Source: Phoronis australis (taxonomy: Eukaryota; Phoronida; Phoronidae). Taken from it: a stretch of 64,000 nt of DNA. The stretch spans positions 95,534 through 159,533 of the forward strand of contig NMRA01000250.1 in assembly GCA_002633005.1 (NCBI GenBank), in the 5' to 3' direction. A model generated the notes under the pieces. It was not told where the DNA came from, did not search any database, and saw only the letters and a list, made by a program, of their open reading frames with translations. Position numbers and translations under genes: made by a program. Shown piece by piece: positions 21,600 to 34,100 of this stretch (within the stretch, counting starts at the first letter, position 1; each line of letters starts with the position of its first letter).

Positions 21600-23489
21600 C
21601 TAAGACAGCAGATTTCACTAATTTCTTAAGAAGTGCCAATTGGTGTCTTCTAAAAATCCTCTGCAGGCTCGGTAACCTTTCAAGGCCAAAGTTTTACCTA
21701 TCAGGTTTTTGCTGGCTGTAAGCCTAGTACAAGTCGGTCTTGCCTTTGTCATTCATAGATCCTTCAACTCTTTTTTTCCAAATGTTAGTAGGTACTGTTT
21801 CTTTTGTGAAAACTGCAACAGAATTTGACTACCAGAAGAATTGTTGAATGATGAATTTGAGAACTGATCAATCTTATAGAACTAAAACACTGCAGTTCTA
21901 ACCTTCAGTTGTAGAGAGCTTATACACTAGTATGCTACACACTGCAGTGCCAACCTTCAGTTGTTGCAGAGAGCTTAAAAACTAGTATGCTACAGTTTGA
22001 GTGTATATAATTGGTTTTGTTGTCAGCTACTGATCGGTCAGTAATTACCAATGTTAATGTTTTTTCTTGTGTCATAAAATAGGCTACGTCAAGTTGTGCA
22101 TTTTATAAAAAGAGGGCAGCGCAATTGTTATTCACTGTCAGTTTATTGAGAATTCTTCAGAATTTTAAGGGAGGCCAAGTTCCCTTTGATGATCTTGATT
22201 GAGCTTTATTGATCAGGTTGCTTAGCAACAGGTTAGTAAAGACTGTGGAGGCACTTTTGCCTGTTATTTCAGACTCTTTTCGCACAATTAATTCTGAGGT
22301 AATCTTGATCATGGACCAAAAGGTAGCGCCTGAGTTGCAAAGTATTGTCTCGGGTGTATGCGATGAATGATTTTCTTCCTTCATTTCCAAATGATGTGAA
22401 TGGTGTGTGGATGTAACTCTTTGCTGCCTCACTTAACCAGGTACTGGGAATTATGGAAAATGTTTCGTTTTAATTCCATTCGTCATGGAAGTTGAAATTA
22501 TTAGTAACAACAAAATCTAACTCATATTTTTATTGTTGTACTAGATTACTGTATCAGTTTACTATCAAAGTATTGTTTTGAGAATTGTTTTTTATGTCAT
22601 TGAAGTAGCGATGCCTTTTAATTGTACGTCGACCGTGCTGATTTGGATGTTGTGTTAGGTGTGAAAATTATAAAAGTTGCTTTCTAACTTTGGTCTGCCA
22701 CTCGAACACTTCTGTTAGAAGCAACTCATATTGTATTAGCTAGCCAATTAATTCAAAGGTTTCCTTGTTGGGCAGTTTGTAGCTTTGTTAGTGTTGTCAT
22801 TTATGAGCAATTGTCATGGGTGCTTAAGTATCACAGGTTGAAGGATTTCCTAACTCCACTTTTATTCACCGAGGCTGTTTGGGACATTTTTAGTCGAGGT
22901 GTTCACCCAAGACAGTGTCACATTGAATTAGTTTGCCGTGGTGCACTATGACACTCTCTCCATGGGAGATTGTTCCTGGGCTCCAATTTATTTTCCTCCT
23001 AGTTAGCATCTCTTCATGATCTGCGATATTTTCATTTCATCTCTGGTGTGATCTTGGTTACATAGCTCCCTCTTTATTGCAAAATGTTCTCCCCTATCTT
23101 GGAGCTCCTTTCAGTTTGCATTTCGCTCCTTTCATTGGAGAAGTGACCCCCCCCCCCTCCGGTCACACTTCATACCTCGGGGGCACATTCCTCCTCTGTT
23201 GAAAACTTCACGTTTACCCCTTTACTAGTGCTAGTCATTACTTTACATTTACTCAGCTTGTGTTGCAGCAGCCTGTAAGCCTGTTGGTGTCCTTCGGAAG
23301 GGTCTCTTCTTTTGTCCTGTACAGATCCCTCTAACTACATTGCCTGAGGGTCTTTTGAAGTGGCTGTCAACACTGCCAACCTAAACGAGTTGGTTTGTTG
23401 TTTAGTTTAGTGATCAGGTTGATTAATTTTGTTTCTGTTTCACGCCTGTTGGATTTCGACGCACAATTGTAGTGTTCACTGTGGCCTCT
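21600..23489. other. Intergenic stretch
   Basis: No exon with a family match is visible. Two direct copies of a roughly 60-bp unit ('CTAACCTTCAGTTGTAGAG', 'ACTAGTATGCTACA') lie at about 21897-21995. Minus-strand open frames near 22200 have no support. Confidence 0.5.
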
Positions 23490-23755
23490 TTCATGAAGTG
23501 ACCTAAGACTTAAGCCAGAAATCTCAGTTTTACCTCCTGACACCCATTTCCGAAAAAATAATTTATCTCACATGGAAAGTGCAATATATCCTTAAATATG
23601 TACATAAGGGATGATTTCCATAAATTCTTTTTGAACTCAGATCTGCTGACTGTTGCATGTCAAAACTTCATCCAGTACTTGAGAAGTGGGAGTGTAAGAC
23701 AGAATTTCTGATTTAAGTTTGATATCACTTTGGGTGAAACAGACTTCTGGTGGAT
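23490..23755. mobile_element. MITE family F, copy
   Basis: The left end 'TTTCATGAAGTGACCTAAG' and the inverted right end 'GTTTGATATCACTTTGGGTG', 'AAACAGACTTCTGG' match the family F tips at 49632-49863. The right part is repeated at 24398-24570 through the gap duplication. Confidence 0.6.
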
Positions 23756-24249
23756 TAAAAACGAACCAAGTGCTGTTACTGTCTAGGTATCTTTCATTTT
23801 ATCTTGTTTTGTGTGTATTTTTATTGGCATCGAAATTTTGGAATTTGTAAAGCTTTTATAAACATTTGTTATGCATGTTCTATTGGCTGGCTCAGTTTCT
23901 TGGGCTTAGGAGCATAGGTTTTGATCAAGAAACAAAAATGTGACTCTTCTCAGGTGGACATCGCCTGTAGATGCTGTCTCTGGACGAAAGTCTGGGTCGT
24001 GTGTTCATTGCCCTTTTGGCGCCAACCAGTTGTGCGAGAGAGGCTAGCATTTCGAACATGTGTAACACCTGTTGTTGTGCCGTGCTGTTTCGTTTGTTTT
24101 CAAGAAACGCCGAGCAATAGTTTATTATCGTTTTACACTATTGTTGGTCTCACCGTTCTATCCACAATTGTGCATGATTGTCAGAGCCTTTGAGTACCTG
24201 CGGTCGTAGCGTCTCGGAGGCTTCAGTTGTCTTCGAGAGTTTACTGAGT

Positions 24250-24334
24250 ATGGAATTCGGCACGCAGAAATTCGGGTCCGACTCGTGGTTCTTTACCAAA
24301 CTAGTTTTGTTTGCTGGTCCGAATGAGAGTTATG
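24250..24334 (+). pseudogene. Extra copy of SLC6-like first exon
   Basis: It is identical to 25068-25152, including the ATG context and the GTAAGT donor. It is most likely an unmerged haplotype copy next to the n at 24397. If the duplication is real, it would be an alternative first exon. Confidence 0.6.
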
Positions 24335-25067
24335 GTAAGTCGTCGCACGTCTGCGTGCGCTATTGATCGGTTACTCAAAGGTTCTGGATGTTTTAANTGC
24401 AGTATATCCTTAAATATGTACATAAGTGATGATTTCCATAAATTCTTTTTGAACTCAGATCTGCTGACTGTTGCATGTCAAAACTTCATCCTGTAGTTGA
24501 GAAGTGGGAGTGTAAGACAGAATTTCTGATTTAAGTTTGATATCACTTTGCGTGAAACAGACTTCTGGTGGATTAAAAACGAATCAAGTGCTGTTACTGT
24601 CTAGGTATCTTTCATTTTATCTTGTTTTGTGTGTATTTTTATTGGCATCGAAATTTTGGAATTTGTAAAGCTTTTATAAACATTTGTTATGCATGTTCTA
24701 TTGGCTGGCTCAGTTTCTTGGGATTTGGAGCATAGGTTTTGATCAAGAAACAAAAATGTGACTCTTCTCAGGTGGACATCGCCTGTAGATGCTGTCTCTG
24801 GACGAAAGTCTGGGTCGTGTGTTCATTGCCCTTTTGGCGCCAACCAGTTGTGCGAGAGAGGCTAGCATTTCGAACATGTGTAACACCTGTTGTTGTGCCG
24901 TGCTGTTTCGTTTGTTTTCAAGAAACGCCGAGCAATAGTTTATTATCGTTTTACACTATTGTTGGTCTCACCGTTCTATCCACAATTGTGCATGATTGTC
25001 AGAGCCTTTGAGTACCTGCGGTCGTAGCGTCTCGGAGGCTTCAGTTGTCTTCGAGAGTTTACTGAGT

Positions 25068-25152
25068 ATGGAATTCGGCACGCAGAAATTCGGGTCCGAC
25101 TCGTGGTTCTTTACCAAACTAGTTTTGTTTGCTGGTCCGAATGAGAGTTATG
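25068..25152 (+). CDS. SLC6-like exon 1 (start codon, N-terminus)
   Basis: ATG at 25068 has A at -3 and G at +4. It encodes 'MEFGTQKFGSDSWFFTKLV', 'LFAGPNESY' plus one base, then donor GTAAGT. The one-base overhang joins exactly to the GC at 39921 to give Gly. The N-terminus has no family signature, so the call rests on start context, donor, phase and position. Confidence 0.6.
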
Positions 25153-28100
25153 GTAAGTCGTCGCACGTCTGCGTGCGCTATTGATCGGTTACTCAAAGGT
25201 TCTGGATGTTTTAAAACGTTTTGTCATTTTTGAGCTTTACGAAGGAGCCCTTGCTCCCGTGTTATCACCTTTACAAAGGTTTTGAAGTTCATTACGCTTG
25301 CTACGTCACCATCCACGTGATACCCATCTGAGCCACATTCCTTTGCGTTATACTTGCCGTAGCAGATTCCACCGTTGTTCAGTCAACTGCATTAAATGTC
25401 GATTGTCTTGCGACTCTCGCAAAAAATAAGTTTGAAGGCAACGTTATAGTGCAAATGAGGACTTCTCTCACGTCAATGAGGTGGTGTAGCAAGCTTGGTA
25501 GAATGTGTTTTGCTTGTCTGTTTATGTAACTGATGGCCATTAAACGACAATTGTGATCTTGATTCATCTTAAAGACGGGGTCTCTATGGACACTTTGGAC
25601 TTGACCAAATCAAGAGCTAGAGCGCGTTCAATAATGTTAGTCACTCGCGAGTAAAATCTGCAAGGTCCCTTGCTCCGTCTGCGTCTGTTACCGTGGGATA
25701 TCTCGCGTAGATTTGTGTGATCTGGTTAACCTCGCAAGGTCAGACCTAATTAAACGCGTTCGTATTGTGCTGTCTTCTATTGCCAGAAGCAAATGAACAA
25801 TGCAACTGTTGGTGGGTAACCACGAGCCGTTTGCCGACGGTGTACTTTACTTGCGCAATTAACCCACCTGGTTTAGACCATTTGTCGCAGTTTGTTCCCA
25901 ATGTATATTTATGGACTTGAAAAGAACGTACAGTTGGTTATTGCGAAGACTTCCAGGCTTGATACTGGCTTGATCCGGCTGTCATTTTAGGGTTAAGTGC
26001 AGTGTTACATTGATACATGGTCTGAACGAGTAGTGATTTTTAGCACAAGGTGGGCTTATTGCAGTTTATTGGTGCAAAACAACGATCATTCTCAATGTGA
26101 ACTACAATGTATTCACTTGGGTATGAATTACCCACAATGCATCGTGGTTACGGAATTATGAGGTACAACATTTCAAAGTGATTCGAATCCCCGCACTTGC
26201 GAGTGCAATGAGTGAAGTGTACCGTAATCGCCTCATCACGGGCCAGATTCTTTTCAAACAACGTGGTAGGATATGGACGTTAGTGCTTAGGAACCTGTGG
26301 TCTGTTAAAAGTATTGACTGTGAGATCTCGCACTTTGAAAGTTAATTGTACGTCGGTTAACTGAATCTGGACGGTGCTGGTGTTATTACAGTGTGAAAAG
26401 CTAGTCTTGTATTTTGCATTCTGACTTTTAAGTTACGATAGTATTCATGTGTCTGTCTGTACGCGTAGAATTCCGTAGGAGCACGAATACATGTACATGT
26501 ATACTTAGAAAAACGACTCGTTATTTTGTTGCTGTGCGCTATATTACTTTGTACAGTTATTTTAACTCAAGCACGCGTGCGTGCAAGGGTCCCCACACTG
26601 CGTGAACACTACACCACATGCGCGCGCACCCAGCCTTAATGTATAGGGCTCGAATTTCCGACGATGTGGGCCTATTACTAACAAAAAAGCGGGAGGACTA
26701 AAAAAAACGGGGTACCAGGCTCAGAGCTGTGAATTGTGCGATCGCGCCTTTTTGTGGACTTTCCTTTCTTTTTCTTGGACTTTTTGTTTATTTGAGGCGG
26801 ACCTTTTCGCCCTCTTTGCCCCCTGGGTGCGCGCATGCAAAAACATTTGGCGGTTGGGCAAGAGTCAGGAAGGAGTTTGCCATGGGCGGGCTTTCTGAAC
26901 TTAGAATGTAAATTACACCAAATTATGATTTCTAAACTCTGAAGTCAATTTTAGTTCTCTAATCGAACAACTTCAACGATTTCCAAAATTGGTTGTTTTT
27001 CTACTCTTCCCACATTACATATTATCAAGGTAAATCGGAAGAAGCAAATCTCAGTGGAGGGGCAAAATTATGGATATGGGACATACCTCGCACTTAGGTA
27101 TTTTTTCAAAGGTAGAATCCATACGCCTGTGTACCTTTCCTGTTTCAAAAAGATTCGAGGGAGTCATCTTTGCCAGGGGTTAGTTTGTTTCTTCACCAGC
27201 TGAGTCGTTTTTAATAATGAAGATTGGTGTCAATTAAAACACGTTCACCGTCTCTGTCATGACTTTAACCCTAAAGTGTGCCCTTTGATTAAGCGATTGA
27301 TTACAAAAGTGCTAGCGAAAACGCTAACAGTTCTTGGGCAGTTAGTCATCTTCAGCAAAAGCGCGAGCAAAAGTGACAAAATATCTTGCAAAAACTCCAG
27401 CGTTCAGATTCAACCAGTTTTGAACCGATGAGCTGGTAACTCTCCGCCTGTAGTGGCCATTTAGTCCGTAGGGAAATTTCCCAGCAGGTGTACTCGTATC
27501 ATTTAGCTGACTTCACAACATTGGAGTCCACCGAAAGAAATAACGAGCTAGGACCGGTAGCGGACGAGGGGGAGGGGGCTCGGACGAGGATACACGTTCG
27601 TTTTTTTCTAGTCCACCAACGATAGATTTTCTGAGCAGAAGGTCTACATCCTCGGTCCCCCCGCAACTTTCGGGCCGCCTGTGCACAAACAAGCGCGCTT
27701 TGTCCAATTCCCCCAGGATATTGGGCCCCCTTTATGGTATCCTAGATCTGCCACTGCGACTAGTGGAGGTGCTTGAACCACGTATTTGCTATGAGAGCGC
27801 GTTAACATACTACGCCATCCAAAGTTTGCCTCTTATTACCCCCACCCATCTACTATCACTCCTCATCATGATATAACTCCCCCCGTCCAGAGCTAATTTC
27901 GTCATCACAGAACTGACAGTTAGTTGGAAATTCCGTCTTTATGATTCTAATGACAATTTAATGTCGCTATAAGTTGCATTTGCCGCTGTTGTATTCAGCA
28001 ATGAAATAAAGTACGCCATTTTGACTATCAAACCAAAGAGAATGAATATTTTATACCCAACTACGTCAGAGGAGTGAGGATATGGCGGAGAAAACAAAAT

Positions 28101-31100
28101 GTTTTAATAAGGGCGGCCTTCTTATGCATGTACATATTTAAATGCATCCGCTGCTGTATCTTGTAAATGCCTTACAGGATCTCAAAGACCTGGGCCCGGT
28201 CTCCAATCTTTTTACTCGAAATGGAACTCGAAATTAGGTTTGGCATTTTCTACTCTACTTCTGGGCAAACTCAAGATAAGTGTCTATTATTCCATAGTAC
28301 ACAATAACTTACGTAGATAATTTATTGCCCTTAGTTCACAGTTTGTAAACCCAATATTAAAGCAATAAGTTCGAGTTTGAACTCGAAATTTCGAGTTTTT
28401 ACTCGGGTTTGTAGCACGAATATAAAGGTCTTCAAGGGCAAACTTGAACTAGAAACTCCTATGCATAAACTATAATGTATTCGAGCACAGTCTGATAACC
28501 AATTATCTCAAGTTCGCACAAAAGGAGCAGAGAAATTGCCAAAAATAGTTTCGAGTTCGTTTCGAGTACAAAGATTAGAGACCGAGCCCAGTAATCCTCT
28601 CTGCCGGGCAGGATCATGCGTTACTGTCGACGGCCGTGTCAAGCGCGAGCCTCTAATCTGTTCATTAACGCAAGTTATTGACCTGTCCACCCCGCTTATG
28701 CTGCTGTGACCCTGTGTTTAGTGAAAGGACTTAGCTAGCAGCGCTAACAGTTTGAGTCACAGCAGTAGCAGTAGAGTTTCGCAATACGCTTGATATTCAA
28801 CACATCTGCTTGGTCATTCGGTTTTTGATCAACATTTCGGTTACGGATACAGCAGGCAGGTAGGCCAAACCTTGACTATAGCTTCACCATGGACTTGCAT
28901 GCATACTGGACAAGTCCACAAGGCTGTTGACCGTAAATGCTCATGCGCCAAGGCTGTCAGTTGGAATTTTGAGCTAGGAGAAATACACTTCTGAAGTTAG
29001 TGACATAGTGTTTGTAGCAACAACATTTTCAGTATTGGTTAATTTGCAGGAAATGTGTATTGTACAGTCGGCGTAATTAAGGCTAGACTAATTAATGTCA
29101 ACGCTGAAACGAATACGGCGTCACTGAACCTTCAATCACAGCGCTGTTAGTCGATTGAAACTGTCAACTGTACCGCCTTCCCAATGTTACGTTATTAGTC
29201 GCTGACGTATTCAAAATCTTATTCAGTCAGAGAATGCTGCTGAACGGTGAGCATCAATCCAAAACTCGCTGGTGCCGGTCATTCTTAACGCATTTTACAT
29301 ACGATTAGGCCTATAAATTGTCCCAGATTTCACGATAGCCATACACAACACTCGATTATGGTGCAAGGTACGTGGTATATAAATAGGTCAATGAGCTAAA
29401 TAAGTCTCATTTGGCTCGATCATTGTATAGGCCTACTCGTAATGCACGGCTTGCGAAATGGACAGCGTATGAGACTCGGAACCTTGTGCAATGTGATTCA
29501 CGAACGCTAGACGTACGTATAAACCTTACAGATATACAGGATTTTAACACTGTATATTTGTAAACTATTTTAAGCTAAGTGAATATTTGCCATGGTTTCA
29601 AAAACTCATTGGCAGCAACAACTACTAGCCGCTCGGAGAGAGAGAGGGAGAGAGAGAGGGAGAGAGAGAGAAAACACTTTTATTAACATTACATTATAAT
29701 AATACATTGATTAAATTTTGATTTCAATTATAGGAGGCCTTCTAAAGGTTATTGACAGCTAATAAGAAGGCCCCCTGTACAAAATAAACAAATGGAAATG
29801 CAAAAATCAGTAGGAATACTTAAGAAAACAAAGTGAATTAGTGCTGAAAACGACCGACACGCCAGGAACCAAGAAGTAGACTGACACAGCTCAGGAGATT
29901 TTGAGAATACAATTACACGGGTGAGAAACAACATGACCGCCGGTCCTCTAAATCGGACTGACTCACCCAAAATAGGATCTCCGGGGATCAAATGGAATCG
30001 TCGCACCAGAAAATGGGACTGACGCACCTAAAAACATGACCGCCCCACCAGAAAACAGGATCGCCGGGGACTGAACATGACCGCCGGACAATATGTAGTT
30101 ATCAATGTCTTTGTATGATACTGCTTGTGATTACGTAACCGGTCAGCTAGCTGTGTAAAGACTCGCCAAAATAAAACTTGGTAGCACTGTGTTATTGAGC
30201 TCCGTTACATCCCCGAAATTTCCCACAGCCCGGGCCGGGTATCTTAGTTCTGCTCGTCACCTCGTCGTGAAACTTAATTATATCAACATGTAGAGCTAGC
30301 GAGCGGAGCAGGCGCATGCAAAATCTAGGAGTCAATCAACACTCACCTTGCAGGTTGCAGACGCTTGAGTGAAAAACAATCTAATGAACGTCATTTGTTT
30401 GCCTAATGTAACAAAAAAAGTCTGTCGCGCTCGTGACATGAGCACGCGACATGTCCTAAAATTTTGCGACATGTTTCGGAAGATGATGACTCAACTTCGC
30501 AGCAGCACGATTTGTTCTGAAATTCGATTGCTGGTATTAAAATATTAAAAACTTATGACGAAATGACGAAATGAAACCAGTTCCAATAATTTGTTGTGCC
30601 ATGTACGCAATCTCGTTGAAGAGAAGAAGAGCTGACTGAACGGTGAAAAAATTAAGGAACTGGTCAATGTAAGCCGACCTTAAAGAACGCATCTCAATTT
30701 TAGCAGCAGAATGACAGAACGACAATTTTTCCCGGCGAGCGCCGATAAATAGTTTAGTTTACTCAAGGAAGAGTGTCGTTAATAACACTAATTCGGTGAA
30801 GATTTTATATGTTCAGTGTTTACCCACATCGGCGCCATCGGTATATTTAGTATACTGCTTTGCCGCACAAAGGCTAGTTATGATGCTTCACCCGAGAACC
30901 AGAACGCCCGTTTTATTCTTGACTAAAACGTCAAATTGAGAACACGATTTTCATTTTGTTCTAGATCTTACGCAGTGGATAAAGTTATAATTATTTAGCT
31001 CAAAAGCTTGCAACGTGGTTGGTTTGTGGTTAAAACTCAAAAGCGCCGCGTGTTACAAAGCGAAGTGTCCTGTAGCGCACAAACCATCTCGTTGGAGTAA

Positions 31101-34100
31101 ATCGGCACGAGACCTGCATATGCATACATATATAGCTCCATTGTATGGTCTGTGTAGGCCAACCGGTAATAAATGTTAACTTCTTTGTCACTGCGGTTTC
31201 AATCCCCGGCGGTCATGTTCAGTGTCCGGCGTTCCTGTTTTCTGGTGGGGCGGTCATATTTTTATGTGCGTCAGTCCCATTTTCTGGTGCGACGGTCCCA
31301 TTTGATCCCCGGAGGTCCTGTTTTGGGTGAGTCGGTCCGATTTAAGAGGACCGGCGGTCATGTTGTTTCTCACCCGTGAATTAGATACTGTTACATATGA
31401 AGCAATTGGAAATATGACAAACTGCATCGTAGTTGCTAATAATAAAATTGGTTAAGAACCTGGAGAATGCTTGCAAAGAATGTGTTTTTATTATATTTAG
31501 AACAGAGGCTGGTATTTCGTTGTTGTTTATAAGTCGAGGAATCTGAAGTCTAAGACAGGCTCTTGATGACAATTTGTTGGACGGAGGAATTAAAATTTTG
31601 GGTTGTATTGTCGGAATAGCAGCTGAGTATTGATTCAGGTATATAGGAGTTTTAATGTGTCTGGTTGGTTTATATTGGATGAGTTTACTAAAGAAGTTGT
31701 TAGTGTAAAAATACTTAGGAAGCTGATTATTGAGGAATTTGTAATAAAATTTTGCAGTTGAGATTTTAAAGATGTTTTGAAGTAGAGGGAGGCGAAGTTC
31801 CTTACATATGGGCAGAGAGTGAGCATTATAACTGGAATTTGATATATTCCTAAGGATTCTTTTCTGGGCTGTCTGAAGTTTCTTAGTGTTGCCAAAACCC
31901 CAAGTTGTAATGCAATAGTTTAAATGTGGGATGACAAGTGAATTATATATTAACTTGAGAGGTGGAAGAGGAACATAAGATTTCAGTTTATATAAGAGTC
32001 CACCGAGATTGTTAAGTTTGTTTGAGATGAGGTTAATGTGGGGGGACCATGAGAGGTTTTTGTCAACAGTAATACCAAGGAAAGGAAAACTGTTCACATG
32101 ACATATTGTTTTGCTATTTATATAAATGGTGGGAATATTACATTTTTCAATTTTCTTTTGTGGGTAGTGGAAGATCAATAATTTACTTTTTGATGTGTTA
32201 ATTGAAAGTTTGTTCACGGAAAACCAGCCTGAAATAGGTTTAAGGTTGTTGTTGATGGTGGTTGATTGCTGTAAAGTGTGTTGGGAAGATTCAGTCAGTT
32301 TGTAAGGTGTGACGAGGCAAGTGTCGTCAGCATAAAGAAGTGTGTCCATGGGAGAAGAAAACGAAAGATCATTTATGTAAACTAAGAAGAGAAGTCGGCC
32401 TAGGACAGAGCCTTCGGGAACTCCGGTAGCTATTGGTAACCAACTGGAAGTTGTATCACTTAGTGAAACATATCATTGGGTGCGGTTTGAGAGATAACTT
32501 TTAAACAGTGTATATTCAACTCCAGTAATACCACAGTGATTTATCTTTTGCAAGAGTATTTGGTGGTCTATTGTGTCGAAAGCTTTAGAGAGATCTAGAA
32601 AGATGACCAGGGGATTCATGTCATTATCAAGATGGGAACAAATGCGGTCTTAAAGTTCAAGCGAAGCAAGTTCTGTAGAGTGACATTTCCTGAAACCATA
32701 TTGATGTTTATTAAGAATATCATTTTCATTTAGGAAAGTTGAAAGTTGAGTATGGATTATTTTTTCTATAATTTTTGAGATTGTTGGAAGAATATAAATG
32801 GGTCTATAATTGCCCGGGTCCTCTGGGTCCAAACCATGTTGTTTAAAAACTGTGATTACCTTAGCAATCTTTAGAGCATCTGGAAATATACCAGTGAGTA
32901 AGCACTGGTTGATGATGGTCGTGAGAGATTATAAAAGAACTGCTTATTTTGATAATTTTAGATGATAAATTGTCATGACCAGTACTTTTTTTACGTCCAT
33001 GTCTCTTATAATATCTAGTACATGTTTATTATTAATTAGTGTGAAAGAGAACTTAAATTTGTTTGGCGTGGGAAGACAGTCTTTGAAATTCTTGTTTTGT
33101 ATCATAGTTATTGATTCAGAAAGGGATGGGCCGATTTGGGTAAAGTAGGTGTTGAATAAACTTGCCATTTCGGGTAGGTCACTGGTTTTAGTGTTATCTG
33201 AACGTAAGAGACATTCTGGGGTATCATGTTTTGTTCGGACGCCGTTGTTCATAACTGTGTATTGTATCCCATGTTTTATTTATGTCAGACTTCCCTTTTT
33301 CGGACCGTTCACACTTTAGATAGCCCACTCATGTGTCATCTTTCAGTGGCATCCAAAAGGTAAAACAGTTGAAAAATACAAGTCCGTGTTCTCCTAGCTC
33401 AAGTTCAGTCACATAAATTATCTATGCATGAAGAATTGTTAATCAGGCAGAGTGCTAACCCCAGACCGGCAGCAATTAAGAGCACCTTAGCATCGGGTGA
33501 ACGAGGTACCAACATTTGATCATTATAGGAGCACTTAGAGTCCACCTCAGNCAAGTTCTGTAGAGTGACATTTCCTGAAACCATATTGATGTTTATTAAG
33601 AATATCATTTTCATTTAGGAAAGTTGAAAGTTGAGTATGGATTATTTTTTTCTATAATTTTTGAGATTGTTGGAAGAATACAAATGGGTCTATAATTGCC
33701 CGGGTCCTCTGGGTCCAAACCATGTTGTTTAAAAGCTGGGGTTACCTTAGCAATCTTTAGAGCATCTGGAAATATACCAGTGAGTAAGCACTGGTTGATG
33801 ATGGTCGTGAGAGATTATAAAAGGACTGCTTATTTTGATAATCTTAGATGATTAATTGTCATGACCAGTACTTTTTTACGTCCATGTCTCTTATAATATC
33901 TAGTACATGTTTATTATTAATTAGTTTGAAAGAGAACTTAAATTTGTTTGGCGTGGGAAGACAGTCTTTGAAATTCTTGTTTTGTATCATAGTTATTGAT
34001 TCAGAAAGGGATGGGCCGATTTGGGTAAAGTAGGTGTTGAATAAACTTGCCATTTCGGGTAGGTCATTGGTTTTAGTGTTATCTGAACGTAAGAGACATT

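Larger units (their letters stand above)
23580..25214. repeat. 818-bp duplicated flanks around the gap at 24397 (probable assembly artefact)
   Basis: The segment 23580-24396 recurs at 24398-25214 at a constant 818-base offset with only a few substitutions. The break is exactly at the n. The duplicated piece includes the first coding exon of the SLC6-like gene. Confidence 0.85.

Noticed and set aside
23921-24193. 90-codon open frame, present twice (also 24739-25011)
   Set aside because: The second copy comes from the gap-flanking duplication. The peptide matches no family I recognise and probably lies in the 5' region of the SLC6-like gene.
29749-30027. 92-codon minus-strand open frame and its mirror at 31173-31379
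   Set aside because: Both frames are readings of the two inverted arms of the 1463-bp transposon; the similar peptides come from the inverted repeat, not from a gene family.
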